Shown here piece after piece: positions 32,397 through 39,811 of a stretch of DNA of 64,000 nucleotides. A program made the translations under genes and the position numbers. Position 1 is the first letter of the stretch, and the number at the start of each line of letters is the position of its first letter. The notes under the pieces were generated by a model. That model was not told where the DNA came from. It saw only the letters and a program-made list of their open reading frames with translations, and made no database searches. Source of the stretch: Nocardioides alkalitolerans DSM 16699 (GTDB lineage: Bacteria; Actinomycetota; Actinomycetes; Propionibacteriales; Nocardioidaceae); assembly GCF_000426525.1 (NCBI RefSeq), contig NZ_KE384533.1, forward strand, positions 62,001-126,000, written 5' to 3'.

Positions 32397-33584
32397 ATGA
32401 CCACCCTCACCACGACCCCGATCACCGCCGACCTCGTCGCCGGCGCCCTCGAGCTGGAGGCGACCCCGCGCGGCCTCCTGCCCCACCGGCTACCCGCACG
32501 GGCCCGCGCCCAGAACACCGACCCGCAGCTCGCGATGGCCGAGTCGCAGCCGTCGGGCGTCCGTGTCGCCCTCCGCACCCGCGCGACGGTCGTCGAGCTC
32601 GACACGATCCCCACCAAGCGGGCGTACGTCGGGGTGCCGCCCCGCCCGGACGGCCTCTACGACCTCGTCGTCGACGGCGTGCCCGCCGGCCGGGGCAGCG
32701 TCACCGGGGGCGACCTGCTCACGATCGACATGCGCACGGGCGGCTTCGAGCACACGGCCGGCGATCCCGGCACCCTGCGCTTCGACGGACTGGCCGACGA
32801 CCTCAAGACCGTCGAGATCTGGCTGCCCCACACCGAGACGACGGTGCTGGCGGCACTGCGCACCGACGCGCCCGTCGAGCCGGTACGGCGCGGGGACCGC
32901 CCCGTCTGGCTGCACCACGGCAGCTCGATCAGCCACGGGTCCGACGCCGCGAGCCCGAGCACGACCTGGCCGGCGCTCGCCGCCGCGCGGGGCGGGGTCG
33001 ACCTCGTCAACCTCGGGTTCGGCGGCGGCGCGATGCTCGACCCGTTCACGGCGCGCGCGATGCGGGACACCCCGGCCGACCTGCTGAGCGTGAAGATCGG
33101 CATCAACGTCGTGAACGCCGACCTGATGCGGCTGCGCGCCTTCTCCCCCGCCGTCCACGGCTTCCTCGACACGGTCCGCGACGGCCACCCGACCGCCCCG
33201 CTGCTCGTCGTCTCCCCGATCTGGTGCCCGACCCACGAGGACACCCCCGGCCCGCTCGCGCCCGACGCCGAGGCCATGCGGGAGGGGCGCGTGCGGTTCG
33301 TCGCCACCGGCGACCCGGCCGAGGTCGCCGCCGGACGCCTCACCCTGGGCGTGGTCCGCACCGAGCTCGCGCGCATCGTGGCCGAGCGCGCCGCGAGCGA
33401 CCCGCACCTCCACCTGCTCGACGGCCTCGAGCTGTACGGCGAGGCCGACCACGCCGAGCTCCCCCTGCCCGACGGGATCCACCCCGACGCCGCCACCCAC
33501 CGCCGCATCGGCGAGCGGTTCGCGGAGCGGGCGTTCGGCGCGGGCGGGGCGTTCGGCGGCCGGGCCGGGGACCTTTCGCGGTAG
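32397..33584 (+). CDS. SGNH/GDSL-type esterase with N-terminal beta domain
   Basis: A 395-residue hydrolase. The first about 170 residues form a beta-rich, probably carbohydrate- or substrate-binding domain. The SGNH part begins with WLHHGSSISHGSD (block I, catalytic Ser near 184). It continues with NLGFGGGAML (block II Gly), KIGINVVNAD (block III Asn) and DGIHPDAATH (block V Asp and His). No signal peptide, so it acts inside the cell. It is co-transcribed with the TetR gene. Related proteins deacylate small esters; the substrate is not known. Confidence 0.85.
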   Translation: MTTLTTTPITADLVAGALELEATPRGLLPHRLPARARAQNTDPQLAMAESQPSGVRVALRTRATVVELDTIPTKRAYVGVPPRPDGLYDLVVDGVPAGRGSVTGGDLLTIDMRTGGFEHTAGDPGTLRFDGLADDLKTVEIWLPHTETTVLAALRTDAPVEPVRRGDRPVWLHHGSSISHGSDAASPSTTWPALAAARGGVDLVNLGFGGGAMLDPFTARAMRDTPADLLSVKIGINVVNADLMRLRAFSPAVHGFLDTVRDGHPTAPLLVVSPIWCPTHEDTPGPLAPDAEAMREGRVRFVATGDPAEVAAGRLTLGVVRTELARIVAERAASDPHLHLLDGLELYGEADHAELPLPDGIHPDAATHRRIGERFAERAFGAGGAFGGRAGDLSR

Positions 33585-33617
33585 GTCGTACCCGGGTCAC
33601 GGGTGCCACCTACCGCG
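33577..33617 (+). terminator. Terminator hairpin at the end of the SGNH operon
   Basis: CGCGGTAGGT (33577-33586) pairs over 10 bases with ACCTACCGCG (33608-33617), with an inner ACCCG (33590-33594)/CGGGT (33600-33604) stem. The 5' arm includes the stop codon of the SGNH gene. The rest of the gap to 33814 holds only a possible -10 box, TACAGT at 33781-33786. Confidence 0.75.
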
Positions 33618-33814
33618 GACGACCGACCCGAGCCCCGCCCTCCGCCCCGAGGGACTTCTGCGGTGCTGTGGCGTCCGGGTGCGCGTTCTGCCGCGTGTGC
33701 AGTCACCCGGACACCGCGTTACCCGGGCTCGAGCGGCGACCACCCCATGAGACCCCGGATGTGTAACTCGCGTGACTCACTACAGTTTGACGCTCCGTCT
33801 CTCGAGGAGCACCC

Positions 33815-33991
33815 ATGGCTGACGACGACACCCGGCCCGCACCCGCGGCCACCACCCCTCCCCCGACCGGTGAGACCGACGGCGTACGACGCTTCGCCCT
33901 CAACGAGGACTGGGCGGCCACCGGGGTCGGCCTCGCGATCGTGCTGCTCGCGGCAGCCGGCGTCATCACCGAGGGCTGGCTGCCGCTGTGA
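33815..33991 (+). CDS. 58-residue single-pass membrane protein, partner of YeiH-type exporter
   Basis: A short gene: 34 polar residues rich in Asp, Pro and Thr, one hydrophobic helix (GVGLAIVLLAAAGVI, about 38-52) and a five-residue tail ending TEGWLPL. GAGGAG precedes ATG 33815. Its stop overlaps the GTG start of the YeiH-type gene (GTGA), so translation is coupled, and a functional pairing with that exporter is likely. The family is unknown to me. Codon use matches the neighbours. It could be a small accessory subunit that stabilises or regulates the transporter. Confidence 0.75.
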   Translation: MADDDTRPAPAATTPPPTGETDGVRRFALNEDWAATGVGLAIVLLAAAGVITEGWLPL

Positions 33992-35151
33992 GCGCGTCGA
34001 CGCACGACGGCGCCTCCCCCGGGTCGACGACCACCGGCGGGGCCACACCCCCGGACCGCTCCGTCGTCGAGGACGGCACCCGCGTCACCGGGGCCGGGTT
34101 CGTGCTCGGGCTCCTCGCGGTCCTCGCCGGCGGCGTCGCCACCCGGCTGCTCACCGAGAACGTGCCGGTCTGGGCCGAGGACACGGCGTTCGCCGACGTC
34201 GCCGGGGCGATCGAGTACCCCGTCTACGCCATCCTCCTCGGCCTCGGCGGCAACGCCCTGCTGAGCGCGCTGGGGGTGCGCGACCGGCTCGCCGGTGGCT
34301 TCCGGACCGAGTTCTTCATCAAGACCGGCCTCGTCGTGCTGGGCGCGACCGTGGTGCTGTCGGTCCTGGTGCGGGCGGCTGGGCCGGCGATCCTGCAGGG
34401 ACTCCTGCTCATCACCGGCGTCTTCGCGTTCGCGTGGTGGCTGGGCGGGCGGCTCGGGCTCGACGACCGGTTGCGCGCCCTGCTCGCCTCGGCGGTCTCG
34501 ATCTGCGGGGTGAGCGCCGCCATCGCGGCGGCGGGCGCCGTACGCGCGCGGCGGGAGCAGCTCGCCTACACCGCGAGCCTCGTCATCGCGTTCGCCCTGC
34601 CGTCGATCTTCCTGCTGCCCTGGCTGGCCGGGCTCCTCGGCCTCTCGGACGCCGTCACCGGCGCCTGGCTCGGCGGCAACATCGACACCACCGCGGCCGT
34701 GACCGCGGCCGGCGCCATCGCGGGCGAGGACACGCTCCAGGTCGCCTCGGTCGTGAAGCTCACCCAGAACGCGCTCATCGGTTTCGTGGCCGTCGGCCTC
34801 ACCGCGTGGTTCGCGTTCAAGGTCGACCGCGGCGCGGAGAAGCCGCGGGCGATCGAGCTGTGGCACCGCTTCCCGAAGTTCGTGCTCGGCTTCGTCGCGG
34901 CCTCCGTGATCGCGACGATCTTCGTCGAGCAGGCCGACGCTGCGACCGTGGAGCAGTTCGACACGGTGGTGAAGGGCTTCCGCGACTACTTCCTCATCCT
35001 CGCGTTCGTCAGCATCGGCCTGGAGTTCAAGGTCTCCGACGTGAAGGAGGCCGGGTGGAAGCCCGTCGGCCTCTTCGCCGCGGCCACCGTGGTCAACGTG
35101 CTCCTCGCCCTCGCGCTGGCGTCGGTGCTCTTCCGGAACTTCACCCTCTGA
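33988..35151 (+). CDS. YeiH-family putative sulfate exporter
   Basis: A 387-residue polytopic membrane protein with about ten hydrophobic segments after a 25-residue polar N-terminus. The conserved blocks YPVYAILLGLGGNALL, TEFFIKTGLVVLGATVVLS, SICGVSAAIAAAGAVRA, GGNIDTTAAVTAAGAIAGE and VVKLTQNALIGFVAV are those of the YeiH/Cons_hypoth698 family. A role in sulfate or sulfonate export is proposed for the family but weakly proven. It is translationally coupled to the 58-residue gene upstream, and its stop overlaps the next start. Confidence 0.87.
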   Translation: MSASTHDGASPGSTTTGGATPPDRSVVEDGTRVTGAGFVLGLLAVLAGGVATRLLTENVPVWAEDTAFADVAGAIEYPVYAILLGLGGNALLSALGVRDRLAGGFRTEFFIKTGLVVLGATVVLSVLVRAAGPAILQGLLLITGVFAFAWWLGGRLGLDDRLRALLASAVSICGVSAAIAAAGAVRARREQLAYTASLVIAFALPSIFLLPWLAGLLGLSDAVTGAWLGGNIDTTAAVTAAGAIAGEDTLQVASVVKLTQNALIGFVAVGLTAWFAFKVDRGAEKPRAIELWHRFPKFVLGFVAASVIATIFVEQADAATVEQFDTVVKGFRDYFLILAFVSIGLEFKVSDVKEAGWKPVGLFAAATVVNVLLALALASVLFRNFTL

Positions 35152-35606
35152 TGACCACCGACGAGCCCACCGGCGAGCCGACCGGGGACGAGCCTGCCGC
35201 GTTCTGGCGCGAGCGGCCGAGCAGCGAGGGGAAGCCGCCGCGGGTGCTGATCCGGGTGTTCCTGGCCCCCGGCACGCTCCGCGAGGGGATCACCTTCTAC
35301 GAGCAGCTGCAGGGCACGCGGGCCGACGCCGTCTTCCCCTACCCGGAGGTGGGCCTGGCGCTCGCGACCGTCGGGGCGTTCCTGCTCCTCGAGGGCACCG
35401 ACGAGGCCCTCGCCCCCTTCCGGGCGACGACGGGCACGCTGCTGGTCGACGAGGTGCAGCCCTACCACGACGCGCTCGTCGCCGCCGGCGCGGAGATCGT
35501 CGTACCGCTACGGGAGGTCCCGACCGGTGCCGGGTTCAACGCCCGGCACCCCGACGGCACCGTGGTCGAGTACGTGCAGCACCGCCCCCGGCCCGACGGC
35601 CGCTGA
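35151..35606 (+). CDS. VOC-superfamily (glyoxalase-like) protein
   Basis: A 151-residue protein with a disordered 35-residue N-terminus and one vicinal-oxygen-chelate domain: RVLIRVFLAPGTLREGITFYEQLQG opens it, LALATVGAFLLLEG is the central sheet, and FNARHPDGTVVEYVQHR closes it. The usual metal-binding His of the first strand is absent (Arg-Val-Phe), so it may bind ligand without metal. ATG 35151 shares its A with the TGA of the exporter gene, so it is the third gene of that operon. Function unknown; resistance-type binding is possible. Confidence 0.75.
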   Translation: MTTDEPTGEPTGDEPAAFWRERPSSEGKPPRVLIRVFLAPGTLREGITFYEQLQGTRADAVFPYPEVGLALATVGAFLLLEGTDEALAPFRATTGTLLVDEVQPYHDALVAAGAEIVVPLREVPTGAGFNARHPDGTVVEYVQHRPRPDGR

Positions 35607-35611
35607 GCGCG

Positions 35612-36202
35612 TCAGCCCATCGACTTCCGACCGTCGATCGTCTCGCGCAGGATGTCGGCGTGGCCGGCGTGCTGCGCCGTCTCGGCGACGAGGTGCACGA
35701 AGACGCGTCGTGCGCTCCACGACGCCCCGGGCTCGAACCACGGGGCCTCGGGGAGCGGCTGACGGGCGGCGAGGTCCGTCGTCTCCACGAGGCGGTCGGT
35801 CGCGGCGGCGACCTCGTCGTACGCCGCGAGCAGCCCCGCGAGCGTCTCGCCCTCCAGCATGCGGAACCCGTCGGCGTACGCCTGGACCGCCGCCGGCGGG
35901 TTCGCCCAGTCGACGTTCGCCCAGTCGACGTCGGGCGCCGGCGCCGGTCCGTCGGTCACGAACGACGCCCACTCGGCCTCGGTCGACGACACGTGCTTGA
36001 CGAGGCCGCCGAGGCTCAACGAGCTGACCGTCGGCGTGAGCCGGGCCTGCTCGTCGCTCAGCCCGGCGACCGTGACCCGGAAGAGGCCACGGTGCTTGCG
36101 CAGCGCCTCGAGGAGGTCGGCGCGCTCGGCGTCGAGGTCGCCGACAGCGGTGGTGGAAGTGGTGGTGGAAGTGGTGGAGGTGGACTGCTCGTTCGTCGTC
36201 AT
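35612..36202 (-). CDS. DinB-family (DUF664-like) putative metal-dependent transferase
   Basis: A 196-residue four-helix-bundle protein. After a Ser/Thr-rich tail (TSTTSTTTSTT, residues 8-18) come LVKHVSSTEAEW and VFVHLVAETAQHAGHADILRE, whose three His residues match the metal triad of DinB-type thiol-dependent transferases. In actinobacteria this fold includes mycothiol-dependent enzymes. An internal 15-base duplication gives VDWANVDWAN. GGAGG and also TAGCGT lie just before ATG 36202. It is convergent with the VOC gene, with only five bases between stop codons. Confidence 0.82.
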   Translation of the reverse strand: MTTNEQSTSTTSTTTSTTAVGDLDAERADLLEALRKHRGLFRVTVAGLSDEQARLTPTVSSLSLGGLVKHVSSTEAEWASFVTDGPAPAPDVDWANVDWANPPAAVQAYADGFRMLEGETLAGLLAAYDEVAAATDRLVETTDLAARQPLPEAPWFEPGASWSARRVFVHLVAETAQHAGHADILRETIDGRKSMG

Positions 36203-36277
36203 GCCTCCACGCTAGGAGCCCTTCCGGTCAGGTCCTGTCCTGAAAGCAGACGTGTTCCCGTCCCCTAGGCTCGCGGA

Positions 36278-36958
36278 GTGCGCCTCCTCCTCATCCGTCA
36301 CGGCCAGACCCCGAACAACGTCGTCGGAGCGCTCGACACGGCCTTCCCGGGCGCCGGCCTCACCGAGCTCGGCCACACCCAGGCCCGCGCCGTGCCCGCC
36401 GCCCTGGCCGACGAGCCGATCGCCGGCCTCTACGCGTCGCGGCTGGTGCGCACGCAGCTGACCGCCGCACCGCTCGCCGAGGCGCGCGGCCTCGAGGTGG
36501 TCGTGCGCGACGGGCTGGAGGAGATCTCGGCGGGCGACCTCGAGATGCGCAGCGACCTCGACTCCGTCAAGGCGTACGCCGGCAGCGTCGGCGCGTGGCT
36601 GGAGGGCGACCTCGACCACCGCGTGCCGGGCGGCCCGAGCGGGCGGGAGTTCCGGGAGCGGTACGACGCGGCGGTCCGCGAGATCGCCGCCGCCCACGGG
36701 CCCGACGACACCGTCGCGGTCGTCAGCCACGGCGCGGCGATCCGGGCCTGGTCGACCCTGGCCGCGGGCATCGACCCCGACACGGCCACCGAGCTCTTCC
36801 TGCGCAACACCGGCCTCAGCGTGGTGGCGGGCAGCCCCGACGGCGGCTGGCGCCTCGAGCGCTGGTCGAGCGACCCCCTCGGCGGCCCCGGGCTCGCGGG
36901 CGAGCACGCCCACGACGTCACCGGCGAGAGCGCCGACGAGGTCGCGGAGGAGGAGTAG
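36278..36958 (+). CDS. Histidine phosphatase (phosphoglycerate mutase-like)
   Basis: A 226-residue enzyme of the histidine phosphatase superfamily. RHGQT at residues 7-11 carries the phospho-accepting His, SRLVRTQLTAAPLAE holds the conserved Arg, EEISAGDLE the acid, and VVSHGAAIR the second His. It acts on phosphomonoesters in the cytoplasm; the substrate is not evident. The GTG start has TAGGCT 6 bases upstream and no ribosome-binding site, so it is probably leaderless. The C-terminal tail is acidic. Confidence 0.88.
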   Translation: MRLLLIRHGQTPNNVVGALDTAFPGAGLTELGHTQARAVPAALADEPIAGLYASRLVRTQLTAAPLAEARGLEVVVRDGLEEISAGDLEMRSDLDSVKAYAGSVGAWLEGDLDHRVPGGPSGREFRERYDAAVREIAAAHGPDDTVAVVSHGAAIRAWSTLAAGIDPDTATELFLRNTGLSVVAGSPDGGWRLERWSSDPLGGPGLAGEHAHDVTGESADEVAEEE

Positions 36959-36962
36959 CCCT

Positions 36963-36985
36963 CCCGACGCCTACCGGGCGTCGGG
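36963..36985. terminator. Bidirectional terminator within a coding end
   Basis: CCCGACGCC (36963-36971) pairs with GGCGTCGGG (36977-36985) around a 5-base loop. It sits between two convergent genes and includes the last codons of the MmyB-type gene. Confidence 0.75.
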
Positions 36986-37864
36986 GGCCGCGACGTCGTC
37001 CTGCGTCACGGCGGCCGGCGCCGACCACGAGGCGAGGAGGCGCAGGCGCTCGGCCGAGGGCGAGCCGGGCTCGGCGGTGTAGACGAGCAGCACGAGGCCC
37101 GGCTCCGCGGTGACGGCCAGCTCCTCGTACGCCAGGCTCAGCTCGCCGACCACGGGGTGGCAGAACCGCTTGGTCCCGGAGCCGTGCGTGCGCACGTCGT
37201 GGGCCGCCCACAGCCGGCGGAAGACGTCGCTGCGGGTGGAGAGCTCGCCGACGAGGTCCTGCAGCCCGCGGTCGTGGGGGTCGCGACCGGCCTCGGCGCG
37301 CATGACCCCGACGCACATCTCGGCGAAGAGGTCCCAGTCCGGGTAGAAGTCGCGGGCGGCGGGGTCGAGGAACTGGAACCGGGCCAGGTTGGGCACGCGC
37401 CCCCCGTCGCCGATGACGGGCGAGTAGAACGCCCGCCCCAGGGCGTTCAGCGCCACGAGGTCCTGGCGCGGGTCGCGCACGAAGGCGACGCCGTCGGTGA
37501 CGGCCTCGAGCGCCCACTGCAGGCTGAGGCGGGGTGCCGACCTGCCCGTCGTACGACGCCGCGCGCGCCCCGAGGTGGGGATGCCGTCCGCGGCGCGGGC
37601 GAGGTCGTGGAGGTGGGCCCGCTCGGTCTCGTCGAGCTGCAGCGCCCGGGCGAGGGCCTCGAGCACGCCGCTGGACGCGCCGCCGATCTGGCCACGCTCG
37701 AGACGCGCGTAGTACTCCATGCTGAGGCCGGCGATCGACGCCACCTCGCTGCGCCGCAGTCCCGGCACGCGACGCGCGCCCACGGTCGGCAGCCCGACCT
37801 GGTCGGGGGTGATGCGGGCGCGGCGGGTGGTGAGGAACTCGCGCACCTCGGAACGGTTGTCCAC
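36971..37864 (-). CDS. XRE-type regulator with MmyB ligand-binding domain
   Basis: A 297-residue regulator. The N-terminal HTH contains VPGLRRSEVASIAGLSMEYYARLERGQ (about 32-58), and the C-terminal MmyB-like domain (about 110-280) includes NALGRAFYSPVIGDGG, PNLARFQFLDPAARDFYPDW and KRFCHPVVGELSLAYEEL. MmyB-type domains bind fatty acids or similar lipids. TACGCT lies 6 bases before GTG 37864, suggesting a leaderless start. In many actinobacteria such regulators control a neighbouring dehydrogenase; here the upstream flavin dehydrogenase gene is on the same strand. Confidence 0.88.
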   Translation of the reverse strand: MDNRSEVREFLTTRRARITPDQVGLPTVGARRVPGLRRSEVASIAGLSMEYYARLERGQIGGASSGVLEALARALQLDETERAHLHDLARAADGIPTSGRARRRTTGRSAPRLSLQWALEAVTDGVAFVRDPRQDLVALNALGRAFYSPVIGDGGRVPNLARFQFLDPAARDFYPDWDLFAEMCVGVMRAEAGRDPHDRGLQDLVGELSTRSDVFRRLWAAHDVRTHGSGTKRFCHPVVGELSLAYEELAVTAEPGLVLLVYTAEPGSPSAERLRLLASWSAPAAVTQDDVAAPDAR

Positions 37865-38021
37865 ACGTCGAGCGTAGGCCGCCCGGGGCGCGCACGGGCC
37901 CGAGAAGGGTGCCCTGCCGGTACACCCGTCGAGATGCGGACGTCAGACGGAGGTCCGGGGGCCGCGAACGCGATGACGTCCGCCCTGGGAGCCGCGCCCG
38001 GCCGGGCGCCCGTCCCGCTCC

Positions 38022-39671
38022 TCAGCCGATCGCCGCGGCCGCGCTGCGCCCGGCGGTGCGGCCGGAGAACAGGCAGCCGCCGAGGAACGTGCCCTCGAGC
38101 GCGTTGTAGCCGTGCATGCCGCCGCCGCCGAAGCCGCTGACCTCGCCCGCGGCGTACAGGCCCGGGACCGGTGCGCCGGCCGCGTCGAGCACCCGGCCGT
38201 CGAGGTCGGTGTGGAGCCCGCCGAGGGTCTTGCGGGTGAGGATGTTGAGCCGCACCGCGATGAGCGGCCCGGCCGCGGGGTCGAGCAGCCGGTGGGGCGT
38301 GGCGACCCGGATGAGCTTGTCGCCGCGGTAGGCACGCGCCCCGTTGATGGCGGTGACCTGGGCGTCCTTGGCGAACGGGTTGGTGATCTCGCGGTCGCGG
38401 GCCTCGACGAGCCGCTGCAGCCGGTCGGCGTCGACGAGCGGCTCGTCGGTGAGGCGGTTCATGCCGGCGACGAGCTCGGGCAGCGTGTCGGCCACGACGA
38501 AGTCCTCGCCGTGCTGCTTGAACGCCTCCACCGGGCCCGGCGCGCCCGGGCGCACGCGCGAGAGCAGGAGCTTGACGTCCTTGCCGGTGAGGTCGGGGTT
38601 CTGCTCGGAGCCGGAGAGCGCGAACTCCTTCTCGATGATCTTCTGCGTCAGCACGAACCACGAGTGGTCGTGGCCCGTGGCCATCAGGTGCTTCAGCGTG
38701 CCGAGGGTGTCGAACCCGGGGAAGTACGGCGCGGGCAGGCGGTTGCCCTCCGCGTCGAGCCACAGCGACGACGGGCCCGGGAGGATCCGGATGCCGTGGT
38801 TGGCCCAGATCGGGTCCCAGTTGCGCAGACCCTCGGTGTAGTGCCACATGCGGTCCGGGTTGATGATGCTGCCGCCCGCCGCCTCGGTGATCGCGAGCAT
38901 CCGGCCGTCGACGTGGGCGGGGACGCCCGCCACCATCCGCCTCGGCGGCGTGCCGAGGCGCTCCGGCCACGCCTTCCGCACGAGGTCGTGGTCGCCCCCG
39001 ATGCCGCCCGAGGTCACGAGCACCGCCTGGGCGCTCAGCTCGAACTCGCCGATCTCGTCGCGCGAGGAGGCCGCGCCGCGCTCGACGGCGGACGGGGCCA
39101 GGACGGCGCCCCGGACCCCGGTGACCACACCGTCGTGGGTGACGAGCCCGTCGACGCGGTGGCGGAAGCGGAGCTCGATGCGCCCGGTGGCGACGTGCTC
39201 GCGCACGCGTCGCTCGAAGGGCTCCACGACGCCCGGCCCGGTGCCCCACGTGAGGTGGAAGCGCGGCACCGAGTTGCCGTGGCCGTCGGCGCGACCGTCG
39301 CCGCGCTCGGCCCAGCCGACCACCGGGAAGAGCCGGTGGCCCATCTGGCGCAGCCACGACCGCTTCTCACCGGCGGCGAAGTGCACGTAGGCCTCGGCCC
39401 ACTGCCGCGGCCAGTGGTCCTCGGGCCGGTCGAACTGCGCGGAGCCGAACCAGTCCTGGAGCGCGAGGTCGAGCGAGTCCTTGACGCCCATGCGGCGCTG
39501 CTCGGGGCTGTCGACGAGGAAGAGACCGCCGAGCGACCAGTGCGCCTGCCCCCCGAGGGACTGCTCCGGCTCCTGGTCGAGCAGCAGCACGCTCCGGCCG
39601 GCGTCGGCCAGCTCCGCCGCCGCCACGAGGCCGGCCAGTCCCCCACCGATGACGATGCTGTCCGCGTCCAT
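38022..39671 (-). CDS. FAD-binding dehydrogenase (ketosteroid dehydrogenase/fumarate reductase-like)
   Basis: A 549-residue flavoprotein of the fumarate reductase/3-ketosteroid dehydrogenase family. DSIVIGGGLAGLVAAAELADAG at the N-terminus binds FAD and the substrate-side motif is GGIGGDHDL (about 250). The C-terminal FAD segment is GLHTDLDGRVLDAAGAPVPG, ending PGLYAAGEVSGFGGGGMHG. A member of this group would desaturate or oxidise a ring substrate; steroid specificity cannot be claimed. It is divergent from a PucR-type regulator with two palindromes in between, so it is probably controlled by it. Confidence 0.87.
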   Translation of the reverse strand: MDADSIVIGGGLAGLVAAAELADAGRSVLLLDQEPEQSLGGQAHWSLGGLFLVDSPEQRRMGVKDSLDLALQDWFGSAQFDRPEDHWPRQWAEAYVHFAAGEKRSWLRQMGHRLFPVVGWAERGDGRADGHGNSVPRFHLTWGTGPGVVEPFERRVREHVATGRIELRFRHRVDGLVTHDGVVTGVRGAVLAPSAVERGAASSRDEIGEFELSAQAVLVTSGGIGGDHDLVRKAWPERLGTPPRRMVAGVPAHVDGRMLAITEAAGGSIINPDRMWHYTEGLRNWDPIWANHGIRILPGPSSLWLDAEGNRLPAPYFPGFDTLGTLKHLMATGHDHSWFVLTQKIIEKEFALSGSEQNPDLTGKDVKLLLSRVRPGAPGPVEAFKQHGEDFVVADTLPELVAGMNRLTDEPLVDADRLQRLVEARDREITNPFAKDAQVTAINGARAYRGDKLIRVATPHRLLDPAAGPLIAVRLNILTRKTLGGLHTDLDGRVLDAAGAPVPGLYAAGEVSGFGGGGMHGYNALEGTFLGGCLFSGRTAGRSAAAAIG

Positions 39672-39751
39672 CTCGCCCTGCTCTCCGTCGGTCCGACCCG
39701 GTGGTCGGTACGACGCCAGCCTCGGGCCCCCGCTCCGACGCGACAAGACCG

Positions 39752-39768
39752 ACGCAGCATTGCTGCGT
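39752..39768. promoter_or_regulatory. Operator-like palindrome A in divergent region
   Basis: ACGCAGC-ATT-GCTGCGT, a perfect 7-bp inverted repeat with a 3-base spacer, midway between the flavin dehydrogenase and the PucR-type regulator. Confidence 0.6.
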
Positions 39769-39774
39769 AGAGTC

Positions 39775-39793
39775 GTTGTCATCCGATGACAAC
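39775..39793. promoter_or_regulatory. Operator-like palindrome B in divergent region
   Basis: GTTGTCATC-C-GATGACAAC, a perfect 9-bp inverted repeat around one base, ending 18 bases before the PucR-type start. Its size and symmetry fit a helix-turn-helix dimer site; the adjacent PucR-type protein is the obvious candidate. Confidence 0.65.
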
Positions 39794-39811
39794 CCACGAC
39801 CGAGGTGAGCC

